64,000 nucleotides of DNA from CBFDBF01 sp050304615 (GTDB taxonomy: Bacteria > Pseudomonadota > Gammaproteobacteria > Chromatiales > Chromatiaceae). Within the stretch, counting starts at the first letter, position 1. Every line of letters begins with the position of its first letter. This document shows, in pieces, positions 1-8,615 of this stretch. Below the pieces are notes generated by a model. That model saw only the letters and a program-made list of their open reading frames with translations, was not told where the DNA came from and made no database searches. The stretch covers positions 62,001 to 126,000 of the forward strand of contig JBNLDW010000009.1 in NCBI GenBank assembly GCA_050304615.1, read 5' to 3'. Both the position numbers and the translations under genes were made by a program.

Positions 1-93
1 CAGGTAGAGGAGCTGGTTGATTTTATGGTGGCGCGGGTACTGGATCAGTTGGGTATTGATCACGACCTGATGGGGCGTTGGGGGACTTCCTAA
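1..93 (+). CDS. ubiX: UbiX flavin prenyltransferase, C-terminal end (partial)
   Basis: An open frame enters from the left edge and ends with TAA at 91-93, giving the last 30 residues of a protein. The tail contains VARVLDQLGIDHDL followed by a short Arg-Trp end, which resembles the C-terminus of UbiX/Pad1-family flavin prenyltransferases. These enzymes make prenylated FMN for the UbiD decarboxylase in ubiquinone synthesis. The assignment rests on this short tail only, so it is moderate. The gene converges on the GGDEF-EAL gene, with only 4 bases between the two stop codons. Confidence 0.6.
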   Translation, partial: QVEELVDFMVARVLDQLGIDHDLMGRWGTS

Positions 94-97
94 CCTA

Positions 98-2470
98 TTA
101 GTCCGCCATGTCCGAGATGGGTCGCCAGTATACATCAGATGCATCGTGGCAAGTGACTATGGTTTTGTAGGCATCCGGCGCATATTTCAGTAGTGACGTA
201 TGTTCTTGTGCCGACAGCGGCTTGCTAAAGAGGTATCCCTGGGCTGTCTGAACGTTATGTTGACGGCAGAAGTCAAGTTGTCCTCTGGTCTCAATACCCT
301 CAGCGACTATCTTCATCTTCAGGCTTTCGGCCATGGATATGATCGCCTTAACCAGTATTCTACTATCCTCGCTCTTTTCCAGATCAGAAATGAAGCTGCG
401 ATCTATCTTAAGTATCTGCAGGGGGAAATGCTTAAGATAACTTAGTGATGAATAACCGGTGCCAAAATCATCCATGGCCAGAGAGATGCCTCGTTCCCGC
501 AATGCCCCCAGGATGTTGATAGTCTTGGCTGAGCTGTGCATCAACAGGCTCTCAGTGATTTCCAGCTCCAGTTGATCACACCTTAGCCCACTCTGCACTA
601 ATGCCTTGTCTACATCGTCTAATAGATCGCCAGAGATAAATTGCCGTGGTGAGATATTTACCGAAACATGAAATGGATGTTCGTATATGTGTTGCCAGTT
701 GGCGGTTTCTTGGCACGCGGTGAGCAGGACCCATGCCCCAATCTCTTTGATTATCCCCATATTCTCTGCCATCGGGATAAACTGAACCGGGCTGATCGCA
801 CCTAGTTCGCTATCGGTCCAGCGTAGCAGAGCCTCGGCCCCCTCTATACGGCCGGTGATTATGTTGACCTTGGGCTGAAAGTGGACGGAGAGTTCATCTC
901 TCTCTAGCGCATGTCGCAGGTGGCTGGCTATCTTTGCCTGTTCATCAGAGGTGCTACGCATCTCACCTGAGAAGAAGCGGAAATCGTTGCGCCCACTCTG
1001 TTTAACGTTATACATAGCTATATCTGCATGCTGCATCAGATCTTCCATGGTATCGCCATCATCAGGATATATACTGATGCCGATACTGATAGTACTGAAG
1101 ATCTCATGCTGCTCAATCAAAAAGGGCTGACGGAAACTGTCGGACAGCTTGTTGGCCACCTCCTCGGCATCGGCTTGCTGTTTTAGCCCTTCAAGCATGA
1201 CCATAAACTCATCACCGCCGGTACGCGCAGGCATATCACTTGCACGTAGTAGGTTTTTGATACGTTTTGCGGTCTGGCGCAACAAATCATCCCCTATCTT
1301 ATGGCCCAGCGTGTCGTTGATATCCTTGAAGTTGTCTAGATCTATAAAAAGCAGGGCTATCTTCCGCTTCTGCCGTTTTGCCCGGACACATGCGGCACCC
1401 ATGTGCTGCTGCATATAGTGGCGATTTGGCAGTCCCGTCAACTGATCAAAGTTTGCCTGGTAGATGAGTTTCTCTTCTCGTTTATCACGCTCTGTTGTGT
1501 CCTCCGCGATAATGATAATGGCAGGAGGATCATCCTTAATCTGTAGTTGAATCCTGGCCTCAACCGGGTAGGTAGAACCATCCCGGCGCTGGTTGGTGCC
1601 TCTGTAGATGGCAATCTCCTGGCTACCGCTCATTAGTGGCTGTAGCAGTTTGCCGAACGACTCTCTGTTCAGGCCAGTGAATATTTCAAGGATATTGAGG
1701 TCATCAAGCTCATAATCGCCATAACCCAGGTTTTCACTTGCCCCCTTGTTGATCTGAATGCACTTTAGATTGTGGGCATTGACCACGAAGATCTCATTAG
1801 AGCTGTGAGTCAGGATACGGCCGAGGCGGTTATCAATTCTATTTTTCTCCTGTTCCAGGTCATCTACAAGACGTCGATTCACATGTAGTAGACGGATGTT
1901 GAGATTGAAGGTGTTGACATGCTCTTTACTGAATTTAAGGTAAAAAATAATTACGACTAAGGTAATGACGCCGGTTCCCAAGTATTCGGTACTGCCAGTC
2001 AATGTGGTCTGATAAATTATTGGTGCCAAAAGAAAGATTAAATATATGCCAGCAGAGACCACATCAACTAATATGGTCACTGCACCTGCCGCAATGCCGT
2101 ATGGAACTATGATTGTTAGCAGCAGGTAGGGTATAGAGTCTACTGAGTAGAAGAATATATTGAGGCTGCCAGTTGTCATGCCTGCGAATAGTACGCCCAC
2201 TCGGAACAGCCTGAGCCATAACTTCGGAGACAGGGTCTGCTTATCTGCCCTGTTATAGTATCGGAGTAGTATGAGGCGTCCAGAAAGGACGATACCCAGA
2301 ACTAGAAGCCATGCAAGTAGTGGTTGCCAAGCGAATTTGTAGGAAAGGATTGCTACATAAACGGCACATGTGATAAATAGAGCAAAAGAGGCCTGTTTTG
2401 ATCTCTTATAAAGAAAATCAATACGCTCTTTCAGTACTGTCCGTTCTATATCTTCTTCTTTAATGGTCAT
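98..2470 (-). CDS. Membrane PAS-GGDEF-EAL cyclic di-GMP enzyme
   Basis: This 790-residue protein should make and/or break cyclic di-GMP at the inner membrane. About six hydrophobic segments lie in residues 25-180 and form a MASE-like membrane sensor. A PAS domain follows at about 217-330, then GGDEF at about 338-500 and EAL at about 517-770. The GGDEF motif is intact at 418-422 and an RxxD inhibitory site (RASD, 409-412) sits five residues before it. The EAL motif is intact at 546-548 and the DDFGTGYSS loop is at about 667. Both activities are therefore possible, and the net direction cannot be read from sequence. The gene lies 23 bases downstream of the rpfF homologue on the same strand, so the two are probably cotranscribed. 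That pairing recalls the RpfF/RpfR pairs of Burkholderia and enterobacteria, but this protein has a membrane sensor instead of the RpfF-interaction domain. Confidence 0.93.
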   Translation of the reverse strand: MTIKEEDIERTVLKERIDFLYKRSKQASFALFITCAVYVAILSYKFAWQPLLAWLLVLGIVLSGRLILLRYYNRADKQTLSPKLWLRLFRVGVLFAGMTTGSLNIFFYSVDSIPYLLLTIIVPYGIAAGAVTILVDVVSAGIYLIFLLAPIIYQTTLTGSTEYLGTGVITLVVIIFYLKFSKEHVNTFNLNIRLLHVNRRLVDDLEQEKNRIDNRLGRILTHSSNEIFVVNAHNLKCIQINKGASENLGYGDYELDDLNILEIFTGLNRESFGKLLQPLMSGSQEIAIYRGTNQRRDGSTYPVEARIQLQIKDDPPAIIIIAEDTTERDKREEKLIYQANFDQLTGLPNRHYMQQHMGAACVRAKRQKRKIALLFIDLDNFKDINDTLGHKIGDDLLRQTAKRIKNLLRASDMPARTGGDEFMVMLEGLKQQADAEEVANKLSDSFRQPFLIEQHEIFSTISIGISIYPDDGDTMEDLMQHADIAMYNVKQSGRNDFRFFSGEMRSTSDEQAKIASHLRHALERDELSVHFQPKVNIITGRIEGAEALLRWTDSELGAISPVQFIPMAENMGIIKEIGAWVLLTACQETANWQHIYEHPFHVSVNISPRQFISGDLLDDVDKALVQSGLRCDQLELEITESLLMHSSAKTINILGALRERGISLAMDDFGTGYSSLSYLKHFPLQILKIDRSFISDLEKSEDSRILVKAIISMAESLKMKIVAEGIETRGQLDFCRQHNVQTAQGYLFSKPLSAQEHTSLLKYAPDAYKTIVTCHDASDVYWRPISDMAD

Positions 2471-2493
2471 TGTTCTTCAGATGGTCATGCACG

Positions 2494-3483
2494 TTATGAG
2501 CGGCGATCGGTATCTTTACGTCTGTCGCGTTCTACCGTTTCGCCCGACCAGCTCTCCAGGGGGAAGCGATCATCTGTCATGGCGATGCGACGCTCCTGCT
2601 TGGTCCTCAGGATTGCCCGTTCTCCATGGGGTGATATCTTCTGTAGTTGTGCCTGTACCAGTCGGTCCATCATATTGAGATCCTTCTTCTCCAGCCGCAT
2701 GGCGGCATCAACCCAGATGTTAACTATATCTGATAACTCCTTATATTGTAGCGTATTATAGCGCTGTTTCACCTTTTGCAGCGCCCGGTGGCCATTGCTT
2801 ACACGCCGGTGCTGCCGTATATACCTTTCCACACTCTCTGGGCCTGAGTCGTTTTCTGCTATGTAATTTACAATCCCCAGGTCATACAGCTCCCTGGCGC
2901 TATAGATATTGCCTGTGCTTATGATCTTCTCAGTAGTTGTGAGGTCACACATGCGGGCGAGCAGGCTGTATGCACCCATACCGGGGAAGAGGTTGAAGCG
3001 TATCTCCGGAAAGCCCAGCTCAGACTCTTCGGTAGCGATCAAGACATTGCTAGAGATGGCGGTCTCAAAGCCGCCCCCCAGAGCAGTCCCCTCAACCAGG
3101 GATATGGTAGTGACGGGGAGGTGCATGTTGGTGGCATTAAGGTAGACCGCATCTATGCACAGCTTGGCATAGTCGAGTAGTTGCTCTCGCTCCTGCCTCT
3201 CTATAAGCCCTATGAAGAGGGCCAGATCTCCACCCAGATTGAATACCCCCGGCACTTGAGAACAATATATTACATAACGGATAAGTGGCTCAGAGCCAGA
3301 TTCTAGGGTCTCAAAGTAGTCGATGATGCTCTGCTGCATCTGCAGTATCTCTTGCAACATCTGCATAGAGAAACATGGACGGGGGGAGGGGTTGAAATAA
3401 CACCATACGGCTAGATGTTCAGCGTCATACCTGACCGAGATCTCCTGGTAGTCACGAAATGTGCTGAAAAAGCTGCGATTCAT
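2494..3483 (-). CDS. rpfF: RpfF-type DSF (diffusible signal factor) synthase
   Basis: This is a crotonase-fold enzyme of 329 residues. It matches the recalled Xanthomonas RpfF sequence in blocks absent from ordinary enoyl-CoA hydratases: FNLGGDLALF (81-90), ALGGGFE (134-140), FPGMGAYS (166-173), and a late IWVD-A-M...MDRLVRAQ-like block. The two catalytic glutamates of RpfF (E141 and E161 in Xanthomonas) correspond to E140 and E160 here. RpfF dehydrates 3-hydroxyacyl-ACP and releases a cis-2-unsaturated fatty acid used as a cell-cell signal. The C-terminus carries an unusual charged tail of about 35 residues ending ERDRRKDTDRRS, longer than the Xanthomonas protein as I recall it. It is upstream of, and probably cotranscribed with, the GGDEF-EAL gene. 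No adjacent rpfC or rpfG gene is present. The signal length and double-bond position cannot be deduced. Confidence 0.85.
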   Translation of the reverse strand: MNRSFFSTFRDYQEISVRYDAEHLAVWCYFNPSPRPCFSMQMLQEILQMQQSIIDYFETLESGSEPLIRYVIYCSQVPGVFNLGGDLALFIGLIERQEREQLLDYAKLCIDAVYLNATNMHLPVTTISLVEGTALGGGFETAISSNVLIATEESELGFPEIRFNLFPGMGAYSLLARMCDLTTTEKIISTGNIYSARELYDLGIVNYIAENDSGPESVERYIRQHRRVSNGHRALQKVKQRYNTLQYKELSDIVNIWVDAAMRLEKKDLNMMDRLVQAQLQKISPHGERAILRTKQERRIAMTDDRFPLESWSGETVERDRRKDTDRRS

Positions 3484-3652
3484 TATCTGGCAAAGTACCT
3501 GGCAGTAATCTCCCTATAGTTATTGATTTATGGAGCAGCTATGGAATTAAAATCCCATAACGATAAGTTAGCAGTAAATGTTATAGATCACAATAGCGTT
3601 CGGATACGGCCAAACTTAAGGCGACCAGATATTATTTATTACTGCCTGCCTT

Positions 3653-4651
3653 TCACGTTACCAGATTGGCCAGCAGTTTAATGTGAGCCACATCATCATT
3701 CAGGGCTGGAATATAGTGGTACTCACCCCCGCCCTCTTGCTGAAAAATAGCCCTGTTTTCCAAGGCAATCTCTTCCAGGGTCTCCAGACAGTCGCTGGCA
3801 AAGCCGGGACAGATCACATGGACACTCTTTACTCCGTCGCGGCCCCATTGCTGTAGAGTCTGGTTGGTATATGGCTGTAGCCACTGCTGACGTCCCAGAC
3901 GGGACTGGAAAGAGAGTTGCCAGTGATCTGGATCGATTCCAAGTTTTGCTGTCAGTAGTCGGGCCGTGGTGTGGCACTCTTCCGGGTAGGGGTCACCGGA
4001 ATCAGCATACTCCTGGGGGATACCGTGGAAAGAGAGCAGCAGCTTTTCCGGCTCTCCATGCTGCTGCCAGTAGCGGCGTACCGTTGTTGCCAGGGCATCT
4101 AGATAGTCAGGATTGGTGTGATAGTGGTCGTTGAAATGTAGCTCCGGCAGCCAGCGCCACTGACGCAGGGTTGCCGTTACTGCATCGAAGGTGGAGCCGG
4201 TGGTGGTTGCAGAGTATTGGGGATAGAGAGGCACTACTGTGATGCTGCGCGCATTGGCCTGCCGTAGTCGCTCCAGTCCGGCGGCAATAGATGGATTGCC
4301 GTATCGCATCGCCAGTTCTACCATGAACTGACCGGGTGAGCGCCGATCCAGCTCAAGTTGCAGCGCCTCTTGCTGGCGTCTGGAGATGGCCAGTAGGGGA
4401 GATCCATCTTCGGTCCATATCTTACGATAGGCGGCGGCCGAACGTTTGGGCCTGGTGCGCAGGATAATGCCGTGTAGGATCGGCCACCACAGCAGTTTTG
4501 GTCTCTCCACGATCCGTGGATCGCTGAGAAACTCTGCCAGATAGCGGCGTACATCAGCCACCTTCGGTGAATCCGGGCTACCGAGATTCAGCAGCAGAAT
4601 GCCATGTTTACGCGGCAGTGAATCGGAAGGTTGGGGGCCGTGGTAGCGCAT
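3653..4651 (-). CDS. hemH: Ferrochelatase
   Basis: HemH inserts ferrous iron into protoporphyrin IX, the last step of protoheme synthesis. The 332-residue length fits bacterial ferrochelatases. It shows the N-terminal LLNLGSPDSP block, the SFHGIPQ motif with the metal-site His at about 209, and the late CLETLEEI block with the catalytic Glu. It is transcribed away from copA; the two starts are separated by about 116 bases, so their promoters share this gap. Downstream, 169 bases separate it from rpfF, so it need not belong to that operon. Confidence 0.97.
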   Translation of the reverse strand: MRYHGPQPSDSLPRKHGILLLNLGSPDSPKVADVRRYLAEFLSDPRIVERPKLLWWPILHGIILRTRPKRSAAAYRKIWTEDGSPLLAISRRQQEALQLELDRRSPGQFMVELAMRYGNPSIAAGLERLRQANARSITVVPLYPQYSATTTGSTFDAVTATLRQWRWLPELHFNDHYHTNPDYLDALATTVRRYWQQHGEPEKLLLSFHGIPQEYADSGDPYPEECHTTARLLTAKLGIDPDHWQLSFQSRLGRQQWLQPYTNQTLQQWGRDGVKSVHVICPGFASDCLETLEEIALENRAIFQQEGGGEYHYIPALNDDVAHIKLLANLVT

Positions 4652-4767
4652 ATTGTCTTAATAACTGTACCCATATTGGTATCTAACTAGTAGTGTACCC
4701 TATACAACTATCCAGTATAGATGTAGTTTTTGTGGGCAGGGCTAGGGAGGGGTGTTTAAACAGACCG

Positions 4768-7170
4768 ATGCAAAACGGTAATAGCACAAACCACAACATC
4801 ATACTCCCGGTCGAGGGGATGACCTGTGCCTCCTGTTCTGGCCGTCTGCAAAAGGTCTTGTCTGAGCTGGATGGTGTGATGGCGGCGAGTGTATCCCTGG
4901 CCAGTGAAAAGGCTAGCCTGGAGATAGATCCAGCAGAGATCGGAGTGACCGATCTGGTGGCCGCCATCGATCGGGCTGGCTTCTCTGTACCTATGGAGTC
5001 ACTGGATCTGCAGATCAGCGGCATGACCTGTGCCAGCTGCTCCAGCCGTCTGCAGCGACTATTGTCGGATCTGCCGTGGGTAGAGCGGGCGGTGGTCAAT
5101 CTGGCGACCGAGCGAGCAACCATTACGGCCCCCAGCGGCATGTTCGAGCTGGAGCAGGCCATGGCCACTGTCAACCGGGCCGGGTTTGAGGCCACAGTGG
5201 CAGAGACAACTGTAGAGCAGCGGGCCCGGGAGGAGCAGCGCATCGCCAGGCGTAACCGCCAGGAGTTGCTAAGACTGCTGATCTCAATCCTCCTAACCCT
5301 GCCTCTGGCTATCCCCATGCTGTTGATGCCGTTCGGTATCGATCTGGCCCTGCCACCTTGGGCGCAGTTTGTGCTGGCCACCCCGATACAGTTCTGGATC
5401 GGCTGGCGTTTTTACAGCGGGGCCTTCAAATCACTGCGTGGTGGTGCCGGTAATATGGATCTGCTGGTGGTGCTGGGGACCAGCGCCGCGTGGGGATTGA
5501 GTAGCTGGGTGACCTTTAGTGGCAGTGGCCACCTATATTTTGAGGCATCCGCCATGGTGATCACTCTGGTCATGCTCGGTAAATGGATGGAGGGGCGGGC
5601 CAAACGCAGTGCAACTTCTGCCATCCGGGCCCTGATGGATCTACGCCCGGAGATAGCACGGGTAGAGCGGGATGGTGTGGCCATAGAGGTGCCGGTAGAG
5701 AGTGTACATAGAGATGAGTTAGTGGTGATTCGGCCCGGTGAACGGGTGCCGGTGGATGGGGTGATTACCCAAGGGGCGAGTCAGCTCAATGAGTCCATGT
5801 TAACCGGTGAGAGTATGCCGGTGGTAAAGGAGGGTGGCGACTCAGTGACCGGTGGCTCCATTAACGGTGATGGCATGTTGCGGGTGCGAGTGACAGCGGT
5901 GGGTGCGGAATCGACCCTGGCACGGATCATTCGTTTGGTGGAGAACGCGCAGGCCAGCAAGGCGCCGGTAGAGCGGCTGGCAGATCGTATTGTCTCCATC
6001 TTTGTGCCGCTGGTGTTGGTAGTTGCCCTGCTGGCATTTGCTGGTTGGTGGCTGTTTGCCGCTGATATGGAGACGGCATTCCTGGCAGCAGTCTCCGTGT
6101 TGGTGATCGCCTGCCCCTGTGCTTTGGGGCTGGCTACCCCGACCGCCATCATGGTGGGAACCGGTGTGGCCGCACGACGTGGCATTCTTATTAAAGATGT
6201 GGAGGCGTTGGAACAGGCCCATCGTAGCAATACCGTTGTATTCGACAAGACTGGTACCCTGACCGAGGGCTCTCCTAGAATGACCGGGTTGGTTGCCGCC
6301 AATGGCAATACCCAGGGCCTGTTGCAGCTGGCGGCATCCGCCCAGCAGGGGAGTGAACACCCCCTGGCCCAGGCCGTGTTGGCACATGCCGCAGAGGAGG
6401 GGGTTGAGCTATTACCAATTGATGAGTTTTCCAGTCTGCCGGGACGTGGGTTGTTGGCCCAGGTTGGGGGAAGGTCGATTCTTATAGGCAGCCGTCGTCT
6501 AATGGTGGAGCATGGGGTGGGTATAGACGCCCTGGCATCTACAGTCGATGGGCTGGAGGCGGAGGGTGAGACTATATTATGGGTGGCTGAGCAGGGGGTA
6601 GAGAGCATCTGTCTTGGCTATATCCTGGTAAATGATCCGCTGCGCAGCGGCATGCGTAAACTGGTTGATACCCTGGAGCAGCGAGGGCTACAGGTGGTAA
6701 TGCTGACCGGCGACAGTCGCCATGCCGCGCAGGCGGTGGCGGCCGAAGCAGGGATCAGGCAGGTGGTCGCAGAGGTGTTACCGGAAGATAAGGCGGCAGA
6801 GGTTGAGCGACTGCGCGCAGCAGGGCAGAGGGTTGCCATGGTTGGAGATGGGGTCAATGATGCCCCTGCCATGGCGGTAGCGGATGTGGGTATCGCGATG
6901 GGCAGTGGTACCGATGTGGCCATGCATACTGCCGGGGTCACCCTTATGCGCCCAGACCCAGGGTTGCTGTTGGATGCCCTGGACATTTCAGGTGCCACCT
7001 ATAACAAGATTCGGCAGAACCTGTTCTGGGCGCTGATCTACAATGTTATAGCAATCCCGCTGGCCGCCTTCGGGCTGCTAAACCCGGTTATTGCCGGGGC
7101 GGCCATGGCGATGTCATCGGTCAGCGTGGTTACTAATTCTCTGTTGCTCCGGCGGCGGTTTGATCAATAA
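4768..7170 (+). CDS. copA: Copper-exporting P1B-type ATPase CopA
   Basis: CopA pumps Cu(I) out of the cytoplasm using ATP. From the ATG at 4768 the protein has 800 residues with two N-terminal heavy-metal-associated domains, GMTCASC at 17-23 and again at 85-91. TGES is at 346-349, the transmembrane metal site CPC at 449-451, the phosphorylated Asp in DKTGT at 493, the P1B His-Pro at 531-532, and GDGVNDAP at 693-700. The frame stays open to a GTG at 4693, which would add 25 residues. I prefer 4768 because family members start close to the first HMA domain. A GGGAGGGG stretch lies about 15 bases upstream, a rather long spacing. A separate small HMA chaperone gene follows at 7519. Confidence 0.96.
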   Translation: MQNGNSTNHNIILPVEGMTCASCSGRLQKVLSELDGVMAASVSLASEKASLEIDPAEIGVTDLVAAIDRAGFSVPMESLDLQISGMTCASCSSRLQRLLSDLPWVERAVVNLATERATITAPSGMFELEQAMATVNRAGFEATVAETTVEQRAREEQRIARRNRQELLRLLISILLTLPLAIPMLLMPFGIDLALPPWAQFVLATPIQFWIGWRFYSGAFKSLRGGAGNMDLLVVLGTSAAWGLSSWVTFSGSGHLYFEASAMVITLVMLGKWMEGRAKRSATSAIRALMDLRPEIARVERDGVAIEVPVESVHRDELVVIRPGERVPVDGVITQGASQLNESMLTGESMPVVKEGGDSVTGGSINGDGMLRVRVTAVGAESTLARIIRLVENAQASKAPVERLADRIVSIFVPLVLVVALLAFAGWWLFAADMETAFLAAVSVLVIACPCALGLATPTAIMVGTGVAARRGILIKDVEALEQAHRSNTVVFDKTGTLTEGSPRMTGLVAANGNTQGLLQLAASAQQGSEHPLAQAVLAHAAEEGVELLPIDEFSSLPGRGLLAQVGGRSILIGSRRLMVEHGVGIDALASTVDGLEAEGETILWVAEQGVESICLGYILVNDPLRSGMRKLVDTLEQRGLQVVMLTGDSRHAAQAVAAEAGIRQVVAEVLPEDKAAEVERLRAAGQRVAMVGDGVNDAPAMAVADVGIAMGSGTDVAMHTAGVTLMRPDPGLLLDALDISGATYNKIRQNLFWALIYNVIAIPLAAFGLLNPVIAGAAMAMSSVSVVTNSLLLRRRFDQ

Positions 7171-7518
7171 GGTGAAAGACGGTGCTGTCCCACAAACCTT
7201 TATTTCAACGCTAAGGCGCAGAGACGCGAAGAACGCAAAGGTTATAACTGTTTGAATACAAGCTAGTATTTCTTAGGACCATTGCGCCTTGGCGTTAAAT
7301 AATGCGAATCCATGGTTCCGCCTCAATGGTAACGGTCGTAGGCTCGAGTTTTCAAGCAGTTATCCGCTAAATTTGCATATCTTATGTGACAGCAGTGGGT
7401 GAAAGGCGGTGCTGTTCCACGCGCTTACTAACTTTAGTTTTTTAGATTCCCTCACCCCAACCCTCTCTCTGAGGGAGAGGGGGATAAGTGATACAACAGT
7501 GATTGAAGGAGGTATGGA
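7171..7518. repeat. Repeat-rich intergenic stretch between copA and copZ
   Basis: This 348-base gap holds three kinds of repeat and no convincing gene. A 23-base direct repeat (21/23 identical, starting GGTGAAAG) occurs at 7171-7193 and 7398-7420. Between its copies lies a 103-base element at 7200-7302 bounded by near-perfect inverted ends (TTATTTCAACGC...). A palindromic CCCTCTCTCTGAGGGAGAGG unit follows at about 7461-7480. A strong ribosome site, GGAGG, precedes copZ at the right end. No promoter is obvious. Confidence 0.75.
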
Positions 7519-7722
7519 ATGGCGAACATATATAGAGTTGAAGGGATGAACTGTGGTGGCTGTTCAAGTTCGGTTGAGCAGGCGATAAAAAGCGTGGCCT
7601 CCACTGCGTCTGTCGAGGTGGAGCTGGAGGGCGGATTGGTCAGAGTTGAAGGGGTAGATGATGATGCGTTGATCCAGCAGGCGGTTGAGGCCGCCGGGTT
7701 TGTCTATGCGGGAAAAGTTTGA
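7519..7722 (+). CDS. copZ: Small heavy-metal-associated (CopZ-like) copper chaperone
   Basis: This 67-residue protein is a single HMA domain with the metal-binding motif GMNCGGC at 9-15. Such proteins carry Cu(I) in the cytoplasm and hand it to CopA or to a copper-responsive regulator. The ATG is preceded by GGAGG at good spacing, which fixes the start. It is on the same strand as copA, but 348 bases of repeats lie between them, so it may have its own promoter. GGC between the cysteines instead of ASC is common in free-standing chaperones. Confidence 0.88.
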   Translation: MANIYRVEGMNCGGCSSSVEQAIKSVASTASVEVELEGGLVRVEGVDDDALIQQAVEAAGFVYAGKV

Positions 7723-8177
7723 GGAATCACCACATAATCCCCTCTCCACTAGTGGGACCGCACTATCCCCTCCCCGCTAGCGGGGAGGGTTAGGGAGGGG
7801 AGTACAAAAACAGTCAGCTTTAACTTGTTTTAACGCCTTGATTTAAGAATGGTTCTTACAGCATCGGTAACTAGTTTCGTAGCCCTTTCCCCTCAGAGCT
7901 TTTTATGCTTGCCCAGCAGTGGCTACGAGTCTATTTCTTTTATTCGCTGCAGCCCCTTTAGGCGTGAGGAGAGCAGGGTACCCGCAGGGCAAGTCGTCGG
8001 GCGCGGTTTTCTTTCGTCCCTTTCTTTTGCGCGATCAAAAGAAAGGGACTTGCAGCCAGACATCTGTGCAAATTAAGACTACGTAGTCTTATAGGCTGCG
8101 AAATTGGTTACCGATGCTACTAGAAAATGGGAAAGGCTCTGAAGGCTAAGGGCTACGAAACTGACTACCAATATAAC
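7723..8177. repeat. Intergenic stretch with palindromes and swapped inverted arms
   Basis: This 455-base gap has no supportable gene. A palindromic unit of the CCCCTCCCCGCTAGCGGGGA type sits at 7765-7802. Farther right are two sequence blocks that recur in inverted orientation but in swapped order. Block A (GCATCGGTAAC) is at 7861-7871 and, reversed, near 8107-8118. Block B (AGTTTCGTAGCCCTT) starts near 7873 and, reversed, ends near 8162. In the middle, a perfect 13-base stem (GTCCCTTTCTTTT) with an 8-base loop spans 8016-8049. It looks like a compound non-coding repeat element. Confidence 0.7.
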
Positions 8178-8615
8178 TCAAGAATCATGGCCAACCAACC
8201 GTCGTACACACTCAAGATATTCCTGTTCATCTGGCATGGTGTTGGCCTGTTGCGCCTCCAACAGGGTCTTACCCAGACACTCCATTATCTGGTGTTCGGC
8301 CGCATGGGAATCCCCGGTTTTAAGGCCCAATTGTTGGTACAGAGCAGATATACCAGGGGGGCGGTTGGTAGATGTCTGCTCCTGAAGGGTGATATGCATC
8401 CCCATATGGAGAAACGGGTTGGTGTCCCCATATTCAGGTAGAAAATCCTGCTCCAGCGCCTGTTCCGGACTGTTGAGTAGCTGATGATACTCTGGATGAT
8501 GCTGGATGACGGAGGCGATAATTCGCTCCAGTGGTTGCATCGATTCCTTTGCCTTAAATTTGCGCCACGCGTCGGTAAACATGCGGCGCATTGCAGTTCT
8601 ATTTTGACCAAACAT
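8178..8615 (-). CDS. DUF1841 family protein
   Basis: This 145-residue cytoplasmic protein of unknown function matches the DUF1841 family, recognisable by the start MFGQNR, the FTDAWRKF block, and the middle NPFLHMGMHI segment. The frame is open for ten more codons upstream, but the ATG at 8615 is the better start. It overlaps the nth stop codon as TAATG, which implies translational coupling to nth. The family is common in proteobacteria and is often found beside nth. No catalytic motif is evident. Confidence 0.85.
   Translation of the reverse strand: MFGQNRTAMRRMFTDAWRKFKAKESMQPLERIIASVIQHHPEYHQLLNSPEQALEQDFLPEYGDTNPFLHMGMHITLQEQTSTNRPPGISALYQQLGLKTGDSHAAEHQIMECLGKTLLEAQQANTMPDEQEYLECVRRLVGHDS

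Noticed and set aside
3570..3595. CRP-type site upstream of rpfF (TGTTA...TCACA)
   Set aside because: The spacing between the half-sites is 4 instead of 6 and one half-site is imperfect.
8127..8441. Plus-strand coding frame opposite DUF1841
   Set aside because: It lies antisense to a recognised, translationally coupled gene and resembles no known family.
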